Part shown: positions 49,544 through 58,689 of the stretch, piece by piece | How the letters are laid out: each line of letters opens with the position of its first letter | Position numbering within the stretch: the stretch's first letter is position 1 | Assembly (NCBI GenBank): GCA_009731375.1 | Contig: BJOX01000159.1 | Span: 238,079 to 302,078 of the forward strand | Direction of reading: 5' to 3' | Length of the DNA stretch: 64,000 nucleotides | DNA from: Paulinella micropora | Taxonomy: Eukaryota; Cercozoa; Imbricatea; Euglyphida | Made by a program: the position numbers and the translations under genes | Notes under the pieces: generated by a model | What the model was told of the DNA's origin: nothing | The model's input: only the letters and a program-made list of their open reading frames with translations | Databases searched by the model: none

Positions 49544-51355
49544 ATGTCTTCCGCCACCGTCGTCGTGCCCCCTGCTAGCAAGCAGCAAAAAGTCGCCACC
49601 GGCAAGAGGGCGCGCAACGGCCAGGAGATCGTGATTGATCCCGAGCACGCCCGCGCGATCAATGCCCGCCCTTGCTGGACGCAGACGGTCATGGCGCCCG
49701 CCGCCGCGACCTCGGCGCTGAGCAACACTGCTTTTTTTAGCTTTATCCTCGAAAACAACCAGTCCGGCGCGATCCACGATGCGACCCTGCGATTTAAGAT
49801 CACGTTCACAACCAGCGGCAGCCAGCCGACCGACTCGCGTGTTTTGCCTACCACCCAGTGGTTCGAGCGTATCGAGTACATCGACCGCCTGACGGGCACC
49901 GAAATCGTGCGGTACCACGGCGACATGATGCACCTGATACTCAACACGCTGCCGCAAGAGGCCATCGACCAGATCGCCGACATGGTCAACATGGACCCCA
50001 AGACGGGCAAGGTCAGCGGCCGCCAGTGGGAAAACAACGACGAGCAGTACTTTTACTTGCCCCTTTTGCACACGTGGATCAACGGCATGGATTTGGACCT
50101 GAGCACGCTGCGTGGCGACCTCGAAATCCGGTTTTACCCCAGAGGTTCGATCTTTGTGGCGGCCCAGTCGGCAGTCAATGGCCAGTCCGCGCCCGCCGTG
50201 CCTTGCACTGCCAGCTTGAGCGAGATCCGCTTCATCACGGGCTGCACGCAGCTGCCGAACGGGATGCGCCTGAGCAGGAGCCCGCTGAAGCAGTGCAAGG
50301 TCGCCGAGCAGAAGTACATCGACTTTGTGCAGTACACGGCCTACGCCCAGCGCATCAAGCCCTCCGACCGGTTGGCGATTGACTTAGACCAATTCTCGCA
50401 CCACTCGGGAGGACTGTTTGTCTTCATCCGCAAATCAGGCGACCAGACCGCGTACGGAGACGCCACGACCTACTACCCGCAGTACACGTACGACAACACG
50501 GGGCGCTTGATGACTTACGACATGTTGGGCGACGCGACGACAATCGACCTCGAAGACGTCCATGGCAGATCGCAGATGGGCGAAGGGACCCCGATCGACG
50601 AGCGCTTTTTCCGCGAGGAAACGATGGGCCAGCTAGTGCGCAGCTCCTACCTGAAGTCCAACGGCGTGTACCTGATCCCGTTTTCCAACGACCCCAAGGC
50701 CATGTTAGACGGCGTGATGGACGGCTACAAGACCTTTGTCGGCAACCGCGAGCGCCTGGTGATCAACGCCGGCCCCGCGCCGCGCGCCGCGACCGTCACG
50801 TACAAGTACGGGGCATGGTACGCCAACACCGCGGTGTTTGCCCTGAACGACACCAACCGCCTGACCGTGGACTTCAAGGGCGTGACGGTGGCCGTCCTTG
50901 ATATCGACTCTGACCTCACGTTTGCCAGAATTACCGACCGGCGCTACACGTCGCCCGCCACTGCCGCACTAACGAACCTCAACACATTGCTTGCTTCCAG
51001 TAGCTGGCTGCGCGCGTGCGGGGTCAAGATCAAGTTTAGTAACACACGAGTTGGCGCGACCAACACGGTCGACTGGGAGGTCAGTGCGGCGATGGAGTAC
51101 ACCGCGTCCGTCACGGACCTGAACGACCAGCCCGTGCTCTGGTCCCGTGGCGACGTCCACCAGCTGAAGCTGAAGTTCCAGCAGGCGCCCGACACGTCCG
51201 CGGCTACTTACAACGCCCAAGAAGAGATGGTCGTCAGCGCCGCCACTTCGGGCAAACGAGGTGTGGTCGACGGTCTATACGATATTACGATCTACTCAGC
51301 GTACTTCAAGTACTTGCATGAAAGCAATGGTAGCCTGGAGGTGGCCTCGGTTTAA
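49544..51355 (+). CDS. MCP: Major capsid protein of the GC-rich element
   Basis: Intact 603-aa ORF of beta-rich character. The N-terminal arm is basic (KQQKVATGKRARNGQ). Jelly-roll-like blocks include NTAFFSFILENNQSG, WFERIEYIDRLTGTEIVRY (aligned in pattern with IFERFLLESKDGSELER of the MCP at 10186), LRGDLEIRFYPRGSIF and LDGVMDGYKTFVGNRERL. The length and organisation fit a double-jelly-roll MCP of PLVs. It is the longest unbroken structural gene here and is followed by a 42-aa membrane peptide. Confidence 0.7.
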   Translation: MSSATVVVPPASKQQKVATGKRARNGQEIVIDPEHARAINARPCWTQTVMAPAAATSALSNTAFFSFILENNQSGAIHDATLRFKITFTTSGSQPTDSRVLPTTQWFERIEYIDRLTGTEIVRYHGDMMHLILNTLPQEAIDQIADMVNMDPKTGKVSGRQWENNDEQYFYLPLLHTWINGMDLDLSTLRGDLEIRFYPRGSIFVAAQSAVNGQSAPAVPCTASLSEIRFITGCTQLPNGMRLSRSPLKQCKVAEQKYIDFVQYTAYAQRIKPSDRLAIDLDQFSHHSGGLFVFIRKSGDQTAYGDATTYYPQYTYDNTGRLMTYDMLGDATTIDLEDVHGRSQMGEGTPIDERFFREETMGQLVRSSYLKSNGVYLIPFSNDPKAMLDGVMDGYKTFVGNRERLVINAGPAPRAATVTYKYGAWYANTAVFALNDTNRLTVDFKGVTVAVLDIDSDLTFARITDRRYTSPATAALTNLNTLLASSSWLRACGVKIKFSNTRVGATNTVDWEVSAAMEYTASVTDLNDQPVLWSRGDVHQLKLKFQQAPDTSAATYNAQEEMVVSAATSGKRGVVDGLYDITIYSAYFKYLHESNGSLEVASV

Positions 51356-51401
51356 AAATTCTAGCTTATGTATTTCAATTAAAAGAGAACAAAAGTGAAA
51401 A

Positions 51402-51530
51402 ATGGAACCGCTCGTGGTGGCAATCATCACCGTCTCGATTGTGGGGGTGGCCGGTGGCCTCTGTATCGCTTTTTTCCCGGTCAGGTGTCCGGACGAGAGA
51501 GTGGTGGCACCGGCCGGCCCGGACGTGTGA
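51402..51530 (+). CDS. 42-aa single-span membrane peptide
   Basis: MEPLVVAIITVSIVGVAGG... then PVRCPDERVVAP. One clear transmembrane segment from residue 4 to 25. The ATG follows AATTAAAAGAG and A-rich leader typical of this element. Small membrane peptides next to an MCP are plausible virion components. Confidence 0.5.
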   Translation: MEPLVVAIITVSIVGVAGGLCIAFFPVRCPDERVVAPAGPDV

Positions 51531-51910
51531 GAAAAAGGAAATTTCCGTGAAACCACACAGCTTCACTTTTGCAGCTACATGGTTTCACGGAAAATCACAA
51601 AAATATCATTCTTGATATTTCGTGTTTTCCCGGGAATTTTTCTCGGACGGCCCACCCTGCCACCAGACACGGAAAAAAAGCTGTAGCTCCATTATTGGAG
51701 CTACAGCTATACACCACCCATTTTTTTGACTCGATTTTTTTGAGGACCCGTGAAATTTTCGACCAGCTACATTTTTGTAGCTGGTTCAAATTTCACGCAA
51801 GACCGACAAATTTTGCAAGCATGATACCGACCACTCAGAATTTCGATAAAGAAATTCGATAGGCATGATAATAGATTCTTTCAAATCTCGAGATTTGAAA
51901 AAAAGGCAAA
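51531..51910. repeat. Cluster of perfect and near-perfect hairpins
   Basis: AT-rich gap with at least four inverted repeats: TTTCCGTGAAACCA / TGGTTTCACGGAAA (51541-51596), AGCTGTAGCTCC / GGAGCTACAGCT (51679-51708, loop ATTATT), CGTGAAATTT / AAATTTCACG enclosing ACCAGCTAC / GTAGCTGGT (51749-51797), and a perfect 22-bp palindrome centred on CTCGAG (51879-51900). No gene seen. Termination, origin or telomere-type function is possible. Confidence 0.7.
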
Positions 51911-51981
51911 ACGTGCTGAACCATCCATGCCACTGCTAGTTTTTGTTATCGTTGTTTGCATCACAAATCGACCAAGCAAGG

Positions 51982-52451
51982 ATGATGGAAGTGTCTGAGA
52001 GTAACTGCCAGAAAGAACTGTCTGCCCGTGCCACCAGTGCCACCACCAACGAGGCTATCGAGGCAAATCCAATGCTCATGGGACTACAAGAGGCTGACTT
52101 TGGAAAATCAATAAAGAGACAACAGGACGGCTTTTTCTCTGTTATCGACGGAATAGCCTCCTTCAAGGGATGCTCTGGCAAGGATGCGCGGGTTGCTTAC
52201 ACCAGACTACAGCCCCAGGTCGAAAAGCTGGATATTCAACGTTCGTTCAAGAGGATCGCGTTCACGAGAGCCAACGGCAGGAAAGGGAATCTGGTCGACT
52301 GCTTGCCCTTCGACAAGCTGATCCAGGTGCTGGCCCTTGTACCAGGGGAAAGGGCAAAACAGCTGCGGTCGGAGCAGGCCAACATCGCGGCACGGGCGGT
52401 GGTGGGGGACGAGGAACTCGAGGCGGCAATGCCCCTGAGACGCGAACAGCT
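51982..52451 (+). CDS. KilA/BRO-like protein, copy 1, cut by a gap
   Basis: From ATG 51982. Shared with copy 2: EAIEANPMLMGLQE, KRQQDGFFSV.D.IA.FK, LPFDKL.QVLA.VPGERAKQ and an ANIAARAVVGDEELEAAMP block. This module (helix, hydrophobic strand, then PGERAK and a GDE pattern) is common in BRO/KilA-related proteins of giant viruses and likely binds DNA. The gene runs into 592 Ns. Confidence 0.6.
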
Positions 52452-53043
52452 NNNNNNNNNNNNNNNNNNNNNNNNNNNNNNNNNNNNNNNNNNNNNNNNN
52501 NNNNNNNNNNNNNNNNNNNNNNNNNNNNNNNNNNNNNNNNNNNNNNNNNNNNNNNNNNNNNNNNNNNNNNNNNNNNNNNNNNNNNNNNNNNNNNNNNNNN
52601 NNNNNNNNNNNNNNNNNNNNNNNNNNNNNNNNNNNNNNNNNNNNNNNNNNNNNNNNNNNNNNNNNNNNNNNNNNNNNNNNNNNNNNNNNNNNNNNNNNNN
52701 NNNNNNNNNNNNNNNNNNNNNNNNNNNNNNNNNNNNNNNNNNNNNNNNNNNNNNNNNNNNNNNNNNNNNNNNNNNNNNNNNNNNNNNNNNNNNNNNNNNN
52801 NNNNNNNNNNNNNNNNNNNNNNNNNNNNNNNNNNNNNNNNNNNNNNNNNNNNNNNNNNNNNNNNNNNNNNNNNNNNNNNNNNNNNNNNNNNNNNNNNNNN
52901 NNNNNNNNNNNNNNNNNNNNNNNNNNNNNNNNNNNNNNNNNNNNNNNNNNNNNNNNNNNNNNNNNNNNNNNNNNNNNNNNNNNNNNNNNNNNNNNNNNNN
53001 NNNNNNNNNNNNNNNNNNNNNNNNNNNNNNNNNNNNNNNNNNN
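52452..53043. other. 592-N assembly gap
   Basis: Unknown sequence between two tandem paralogues. Because the paralogues share long near-identical blocks, the gap size and copy number are uncertain. Confidence 0.95.
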
Positions 53044-53094
53044 AAAAGGGAAACGGTCGTGGCCGTGTCACTGACACAATTCAGCCGAGCGAAG

Positions 53095-54171
53095 ATGATG
53101 CAAGAGCAAAACGACAAGACCGTTGCCACCGGTGCCACCAACGAGGCCATCGAGGCAAACCCCATGCTTATGGGCCTGCAAGAACCCGACTTCCATCGGC
53201 TGGTAAAGCGCCAGCAAGACGGCTTCTTTTCTGTCACCGATGCAATCGCGACATTTAAGGACTGCCCGGAAAAAGAAGCAAGACAGCACTACAGCAAGAT
53301 AAGGTCGTCGGCCGCCTGGCTCAGCGTCCAGCAGTCAATCAAGAAGATCGCGTTCATGAGAACCAACGGCAAAAAAGGCAACCCAGTTGACTGCCTGCCC
53401 TTCGACAAGCTGGTCCAAGTTCTGGCCCAGGTACCAGGGGAAAGAGCAAAGCAGCTGCGGTCGGAGCAGGCCAACATCGCGGCACGGGCGGTGGTGGGGG
53501 ATGAGGAACTCGAGGCGGCAATGCCCCTGAGACGCGAGCAGCTATCGGAGAAGACGAGGCGCGACGTGCTGAGCTCGATCGAGCAGCCACCCGCCAAGAG
53601 GCGACGCACCGAGCTCGAGCTCATCGAGGACAAGATCGCAATGATTGACGCGCGCAAGAGGCTGTGTATCACAGAGTTTGCGGCGCCGTTGGATACCTAC
53701 AAAGGCGTTCTCGAGCTCCTCGGCATCAAGCTGGACGACAGAGACAAACTGTTTTTCGCGGACGAGGCACGCAACAGCGCACGGCAAGCAGCACAGGCCA
53801 TGAGGAGCACTGTCTCTCTGCCCGCAATCACGGCTACGGCTTCCACCACAGTACCAAAGCCAGTAGTAGCAAGGAAGGAGTTGGCTATGACGGACGTCTT
53901 TTTACAGCTGGCACATTCTCCCAAGCCAACGGGCGACGAGAGAACGGAGCTATTGAAAAAGGCAGGCAGGCTAGCCGCTGCCAGATACCGCGCAAGGTAC
54001 CAAGGGAAAGAACCACCCAAAGCAGAGAGGCTGGTGACCGGTGCCATGCGCAAGATCAATATCTATTTCGAGCAGGACAGGGACATTGTTGAAGCGGCCT
54101 GCAAAGAGGTGCTGGCACAGAAAAATAAGGTTAACGGTCACGGTATTTTTAAATATTACCCCAGACGTTGA
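53095..54171 (+). CDS. KilA/BRO-like protein, copy 2, complete
   Basis: 358 aa from ATG 53095 (MMQEQNDKTVATG). Residues 15-140 repeat the module of copy 1. A linker with an NLS (PPAKRRRTELEL), a helical middle (KLFFADEARNSARQAAQAM) and a C-terminal charged domain follow, ending NGHGIFKYYPRR. Divergence from copy 1 is concentrated in residues 35-75 while the GERAK to RREQ stretch is almost unchanged. Probable regulator of transcription or replication. Confidence 0.6.
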   Translation: MMQEQNDKTVATGATNEAIEANPMLMGLQEPDFHRLVKRQQDGFFSVTDAIATFKDCPEKEARQHYSKIRSSAAWLSVQQSIKKIAFMRTNGKKGNPVDCLPFDKLVQVLAQVPGERAKQLRSEQANIAARAVVGDEELEAAMPLRREQLSEKTRRDVLSSIEQPPAKRRRTELELIEDKIAMIDARKRLCITEFAAPLDTYKGVLELLGIKLDDRDKLFFADEARNSARQAAQAMRSTVSLPAITATASTTVPKPVVARKELAMTDVFLQLAHSPKPTGDERTELLKKAGRLAAARYRARYQGKEPPKAERLVTGAMRKINIYFEQDRDIVEAACKEVLAQKNKVNGHGIFKYYPRR

Positions 54172-54244
54172 AAATTTTTTTTAATCAATAAATTTTTTTT
54201 CTTCTTCTGCTCTATTATCAACAAGCAACATAGGCAAACTAAGA

Positions 54245-54593
54245 GATGTCTTCTTGTCAAACTTGTGGACAAGCTACCGCTGCTGCTCCCGCCAAGCCAG
54301 AGCGCAAACCGAGAGCGCCATCCGCGTATAACACGTTCTTTAAATTCTGTCTTTTTTTCTTTGAGACTATTGATAACATTTTCTTTGTCCAAACTTAGGA
54401 ACAGATGGCCACGCCCGAGGTCAAGGCGATGCAACATCGAGAACGCATGGCGTACATCAGCTCGAAATGGAACCAACACAAGGCGGCTGCTCCTGCTCCT
54501 GCTTCTTCCGCGTCTGCACCCCAACAGACACAGCAATCGGCAGCGAGCGATGCACTGCCAGCTGGCCGCCCGGCCCTCGTGCGGTCCCTCTGA
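54245..54593 (+). CDS. YABBY/HMG-like protein interrupted by a 54-bp insert
   Basis: The first part MSSCQTCGQ has a CxxC, then PERKPRAPSAYNTFFK, which is the start of a YABBY/HMG-box helix. An in-frame T-rich stretch of 54 bp (54348-54401) ending CTTAG follows with a TAG stop. Directly after it, EQMATPEVKAMQHRERMAY continues the helix pattern, to a Pro/Ala/Gln tail. The 54 bp could be a short intron (3' end YAG-like, no GT at the 5' edge) or an insertion. It overlaps the convergent RuvC-like gene. Confidence 0.5.
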
Positions 54594-55104
54594 CCAGCGC
54601 ACAGAAGGCAAGACCAAAGGCGTCGCTCAAGTGATCTGACTCTGTGAGGCATTTAGTCTCGCCAGTAACGTTGAACGATTCTATTAAATTTTGTGCGAGC
54701 ACTTTAGATTGAACTTTGTATTTCCCCTTGACTCGACCGGATATCGTCGGAGTAAGTGAGAAGAAGCACGAAAACTTGAATGAGCTCTGATAGAAAAGTA
54801 GCTCCTTAGCACCGAGACTGAGCATAGTTGCACCAGCAGCCGCTTGAATGAGCAGATTGTCCGGGCAGTTATTTGCTCTCCCGAAGTTTTGATCCTCTAC
54901 CACTGCAACGTCGGCGTTATACAGTTCCTCAATCGCGCTAAGGCACGCGAACAGGGACTTGGTCTTGAAGGAGTCAGTGTCCGTCTGTCTGGCTGTGTCC
55001 AGTACGTTGGCATACGAGACTGTGATGGCGTTGGTGTTGTTGTCTTTTTCGAGCACGACCACTCCAAGGTTTCTCAATCCCGGATCGATTGACACGATCT
55101 TCAT
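54457..55104 (-). CDS. RuvC-like Holliday junction resolvase
   Basis: 215 aa from the ATG at 55104. Motifs: KIVSIDPGLRNLGVVVLE (first catalytic Asp), ADVAVVEDQNFG (Glu), and TESDHLSDAFGLAFCAL (C-terminal acidic pair), as in poxvirus A22-type RuvC enzymes. The family resolves branched replication intermediates into unit genomes. The C-terminal 40 residues overlap the YABBY-like gene and may be shorter in reality. Confidence 0.8.
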   Translation of the reverse strand: MKIVSIDPGLRNLGVVVLEKDNNTNAITVSYANVLDTARQTDTDSFKTKSLFACLSAIEELYNADVAVVEDQNFGRANNCPDNLLIQAAAGATMLSLGAKELLFYQSSFKFSCFFSLTPTISGRVKGKYKVQSKVLAQNLIESFNVTGETKCLTESDHLSDAFGLAFCALVRGTARGPGGQLAVHRSLPIAVSVGVQTRKKQEQEQPPCVGSISS

Positions 55105-55157
55105 TCTTTTCTCCTTCTCTTTTGTTTTTAATAATACAAGACGAACTTTCTTTTTTT

Positions 55158-56339
55158 TCACACATCTTCGTACCAAGACAAGCTCATATGCACGTCTGCC
55201 GTGCTGGTAGTAGTGCTGGCCGCGATACATAGTACTTCTCCCGGCCCGATAGCGATATTGAGCCTGCTCAGGTCCAGGCTGGCAGACGCCGAGCCACTGG
55301 CCGACACGACGCACGCGGCCGCCGCATTGCCAGTAGACACCGTGACCAGCGAAGCGGAGTATTCGGTATTCGAGGCCGTGTCGTGGTTCGCGTAGGTCGG
55401 CGCGCTGCCGAACGTGGCTTGCGTGAGCACTCGGATGATCACGGGCTTGGTGCCAGACACGGCCGTGGCGGTCAACAGGGTCGGGAACAACAGGTCGTTG
55501 TTAGGGAGCGCACCGATCAAGCTCTTGTTGCGGATCACCAGCACGTTCTGTTCGGTCGTGCCAATCGTCTGCACGTTGGTGCGCGCAAAATTAATGCCCA
55601 GCTGTCTCACGGGACCTTCGACCAGGACGCCGACACTGGCAGTGCGCACCAGGCCGCCCGCACCAGTCGTCTTGAGCCTGAACGGTAAGCTGGCGTTGGA
55701 GAGCGAAGGTGTCGTGTTGGCGCCGGCGTACTGGATTCGGTGCACGGGTACTAATACCCCGTCCGACTGCCTCTCGACCGAGAACGTGACGGCCCCAAAA
55801 CCCAAGTACTGCATCTGGATCTGAAAAATGTTGCCCTTGGCCCAGTCCTTGCGGTCCATGTCGTCGTCGCCGCCCAGGCAGTTGTTGAGATTCCAGTCTT
55901 TCTGGTCGACGTAAGTGTCGACAGCCGCGTTGCGGTGCAGGATCCGCAGCCTGTTGGCTCCGGTCTGGTCCTGCACAAAGAAGAACCCGTTGTTGTCGTC
56001 TCCGAGGCCGGCCATGGCCGAGTTAGCCGCGTTGAATGCGGCGGGGAACAGCGCCGTGAAGCGGCAGACGAGCCCTTGTCCCGCGCGGTACTTGCAGCGA
56101 CGGAGCGTCTCGGCCTGCGCGGCGCCGCTGAGCGACAGCAGGCCGGCGGCGGTGGTCACGGAGCCAGAGGTCGCGAACTTGCGCGAGTTCAGGGTGCCCG
56201 TGTAAGGGAACGTCTCCTGCACTAGCGGGGTAGACTCCGCGACCTTGTGTTCGCCAAAAGCAGTGACCATGGAGGGGAGCGGTTTGGTCTCGACCACATC
56301 CTCCAGGCGCAGGCGCTTGTTGCCGCTGAGTGTCAGCAT
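55158..56339 (-). CDS. Minor virion protein (beta-rich), intact
   Basis: 393 aa from MLTLSGNKRLRLEDV. Full-length homologue of the split gene at 14258-15489, with matching blocks in the same order (CRFTALFPAAFNAANS, VERQSDGVLVPVHRIQY, RTNVQTIGTTEQNVLVIRN). Two tandem beta-rich halves suggest a two-domain spike or vertex protein. It is divergent from the penton gene at 56391, and this pairing supports a structural role. Confidence 0.7.
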   Translation of the reverse strand: MLTLSGNKRLRLEDVVETKPLPSMVTAFGEHKVAESTPLVQETFPYTGTLNSRKFATSGSVTTAAGLLSLSGAAQAETLRRCKYRAGQGLVCRFTALFPAAFNAANSAMAGLGDDNNGFFFVQDQTGANRLRILHRNAAVDTYVDQKDWNLNNCLGGDDDMDRKDWAKGNIFQIQMQYLGFGAVTFSVERQSDGVLVPVHRIQYAGANTTPSLSNASLPFRLKTTGAGGLVRTASVGVLVEGPVRQLGINFARTNVQTIGTTEQNVLVIRNKSLIGALPNNDLLFPTLLTATAVSGTKPVIIRVLTQATFGSAPTYANHDTASNTEYSASLVTVSTGNAAAACVVSASGSASASLDLSRLNIAIGPGEVLCIAASTTTSTADVHMSLSWYEDV

Positions 56340-56390
56340 ATTTTTTCCTCTTGCACTACACTAGTGACAACATTAAATTTTTTTTCGGAA

Positions 56391-56850
56391 ATGAGCGGCC
56401 TGCGCAACATTTCAGAGATGAACATCCTGGTCCGCAGCAAGGACCGCGACCGGGCTGGCGATTCGGCCGAGTTCCGGCTGTCGCTGTCGGAAGCGATCCA
56501 AGGGAAGTACAAGCTCATCTGGGCGACGATCCCGAACGCGACGTACAACATCAATTCCAAGAACAACAAGCTCTACTTGAACTCCACTGACACGGGCGAT
56601 GTCACGATCACGATCCCGTCGCAAAATTATACAGGCGAAACTTTGGCCGACACGCTGCAGTCGCTTTTAATCAACGAGGGCTTTGTACAAGTAGGACAGT
56701 CGATCGGCGTTCAGTATCTCGACGCCAAGCTCAAGCTGCAGTTCACGCTGTCCGCGTTAGCGGAGTTCAATATCTACACCAAGAAGGGCGAGGACAGCGC
56801 GCATGCTGTGCTGGGCGTCCCGACTTCTGCTCAATACGAGGTCTTTGTGG
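56391..56850 (+). CDS. Penton-like minor capsid protein, 5' part only
   Basis: From ATG 56391 (MSGLRNISEMNILVRSKDR). The first 153 residues align in pattern with the penton-like gene at 12425 (charged start, LSLSEAIQGKYKLIWATIP, YTGETLADTLQSLL). After the 10-N gap (56851-56860) only about 15 codons remain before foreign sequence begins, so the 3' part of the gene is missing. Confidence 0.6.
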
Positions 56851-56902
56851 NNNNNNNNNNCATCAAGATCAAGGAATGCAGTAGCTTGGCCTACTCGACG
56901 GG

Positions 56903-57248
56903 CAATTGCTGAATTAACCGCGGATTGAAGGGCGGTAATAAATGTATCAATGGTGTATTGATTTTCTGTTACGATTGCCGTTTTTGTAGCAGATCCAGCT
57001 GTTTTAATCAATGTGAGAGTGTTGGCATAACTCGGTATATTTGGGAAAACGTTTGGAATAGAGATACTCTTAACGACATAAGCGCTAATTATATCAATAT
57101 TACGACCAGTTGCTGGGAGATCAACAACGAAACGGCCATTGTGAGTAGAAGCGGATTTTGATTTTGTTTTATCACTTGAGGAGACACGAAGGAGGAAATT
57201 TTTGCGGGTTCGCTTTTCGTCTTCTAAGTTAGAGATCGTAAAAGACAT
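56903..57248 (-). pseudogene. A-type penton gene fragment, inverted
   Basis: About 116 codons beginning MSFTISNLEDEKRTR, nearly identical to 12425-12770 apart from scattered substitutions (for example ATGRNID for ASGRNID). It lies antisense within element B and starts inside the B penton homologue. The 5' leader also matches. It is a truncated copy and is not expected to work. Confidence 0.85.
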
Positions 57249-57267
57249 TGCTATATTATAAAATATC

Positions 57268-57609
57268 TCTATGGGCTGCGCGGCCAAATTTGCGGAATAT
57301 GGTATAGCCGAGACGCTGCGTTCGCGTTCAATGGATCTGCTGCACAGCTTCCTAAGAGTCAATCTACACAAGCAGCTGATTCAGCCGGCGCCGCCACGCC
57401 ACGAGCTAGTAGACTATGGCGGCCCGCTAGACATCTCGGCTTTCAGGGCCGTGCGACGGGTTGTGAATTGGTACGTGCCAGTGCACAGAAAAGAAACACA
57501 AAAGAATTTTATTAGCAAGCTCGCTGGCCGCAAGTACACGTTGAGGAGGCTTAAGCGCCTGCCTGGGATTCGTCTCTCTTCCTCTTCGAGTTCTTCTTCT
57601 TCCGCTTGA
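57268..57609 (+). pseudogene. Second copy of the VLTF2-like gene, 3' part
   Basis: MGCAAKFAEYGIAETLRSR and what follows duplicate the region 36857-36510 in inverted orientation, with scattered changes (SMDLL for AMDLL). The N-terminal zinc-ligand segment is absent, so it lacks part of the finger. Confidence 0.8.
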
Positions 57610-57968
57610 CCACCTTGCGCTGTTCTTCCTCCTCGGCGGCGCTGTCGGTGGTCAGGGCGAGCGGTGCCAGCGTAGGCAGAGCAGGAGGCGATTCGGCGTC
57701 GGCCAGGATAGTGTACTTGAGCCACGGGCCGCCGTCCCGCTTGAAGACGAGGTGCAGCACATTCGGCGCAGCGCCGACCAGCACCCTGCCAGTCTTTTTC
57801 TCTTGGAAAGCGCATGATTTGAGTATTTTCTTGAGGACTTCCAGGGCGTAGGCACACTCGCCGGCTTCGGTAGGCGGGTGTGACAGGTCCGAGCGCAGCA
57901 GCGAGTCCTTGTCCTCCGCGAGCAGGGCGATGCCACCAAGCGAAGTGCGTGCCAGCCGACTTGCGCCC
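57551..57968 (-). pseudogene. Second copy of the clamp-like gene, 3' third
   Basis: Reads ASRLARTSLGGIALLAED to the NLS end, duplicating 36152-36568 with a few differences (ECAYALEVL for ECVYALEVL). The preceding two thirds of the gene are missing. Confidence 0.85.
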
Positions 57969-57993
57969 ACGATTATTCTAATTTTTAATTTTT

Positions 57994-58088
57994 TTATTGT
58001 TTTACGACACATCTACTGGGATAAATGGACGCGACTTTGACGTATTTCAACCAAGCGGTGATGGCGCGATCTGCGTTATAATCGGCCA
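57994..58088 (-). pseudogene. A-type MCP 3'-end fragment
   Basis: The last 31 codons, ending AITAWLKYVKVASIYPS and RCVVKQ, match the end of the MCP at 11598 in protein, but many codons differ synonymously. It therefore derives from a third, diverged A-type virus rather than from the copy in this window. Confidence 0.8.
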
Positions 58089-58096
58089 AGCTGCAG

Positions 58097-58405
58097 ATGT
58101 CGCGCATTTTCCAGATTGTCGCTGGCTGTGTCGAAGTCGAACGGAGGTTTATCAGCGAGTCGCTGCCGGTGGCCCTGTTAGGCCTGAACGCGACGCTGAT
58201 GGAGCGGTACGTCGAGTTTGTGGCGGACGGCCTGTTGCAGAACTTGGGCCTGAGCGAAAAGCTGTACGGGGTGGCCAAGTGCCCTCTGCCCTTCATGGAA
58301 CAGCTAGGCGTGGTAGGCAAGACTAACTTTTTCGAGAAGAGAGTGAGCGAGTACGCGCGGGCGCCGGCCAAGGAGCCCGAATGGGGCTTAGATCAGGACT
58401 TCTAG
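58097..58405 (+). CDS. Hypothetical 102-aa protein
   Basis: MSRIFQIVAGCVEVERRF..., helical, with LMERYVEFVADGLLQNLG. The frame begins immediately after the mosaic junction, so its true N-terminus may lie in lost sequence. It ends 4 bp into the convergent gene at 58402. Confidence 0.4.
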   Translation: MSRIFQIVAGCVEVERRFISESLPVALLGLNATLMERYVEFVADGLLQNLGLSEKLYGVAKCPLPFMEQLGVVGKTNFFEKRVSEYARAPAKEPEWGLDQDF

Positions 58406-58689
58406 CCATTGATGGTGTCTGGCATCTCTACGACCGTCTCTTCTAGTGCCATTTCGGTCTCGGCTGCTGCCGCGTGGGCGGCTGCCTCGGCTGCTGCCGC
58501 CTCGGCCTCTTCTTGCTCTTGGATAAGCGTCTTGACTTGCTCGCGCATGTCCTTGTCACAGCAGACCTTTTCACACAGCGCAATCTGCAGCTGTAACTTC
58601 TCTCGTTCGACCGCCAGGATCCGGCGGCGGGCTAGGCACGTGGCCAGCTCGTTCTCGTTCTCGGCCAGTGCTTGTCTCAACGTGTCCAT
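58402..58689 (-). CDS. Small coiled-coil protein
   Basis: 95 aa, MDTLRQALAENENEL, a continuous coiled coil with an Ala/Glu-rich second half (EEAEAAAAEAAAHAAAAE). The ATG follows TTTTTAATTAAAAA, the common spacer motif of this element. Function unknown. Confidence 0.5.
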   Translation of the reverse strand: MDTLRQALAENENELATCLARRRILAVEREKLQLQIALCEKVCCDKDMREQVKTLIQEQEEAEAAAAEAAAHAAAAETEMALEETVVEMPDTING

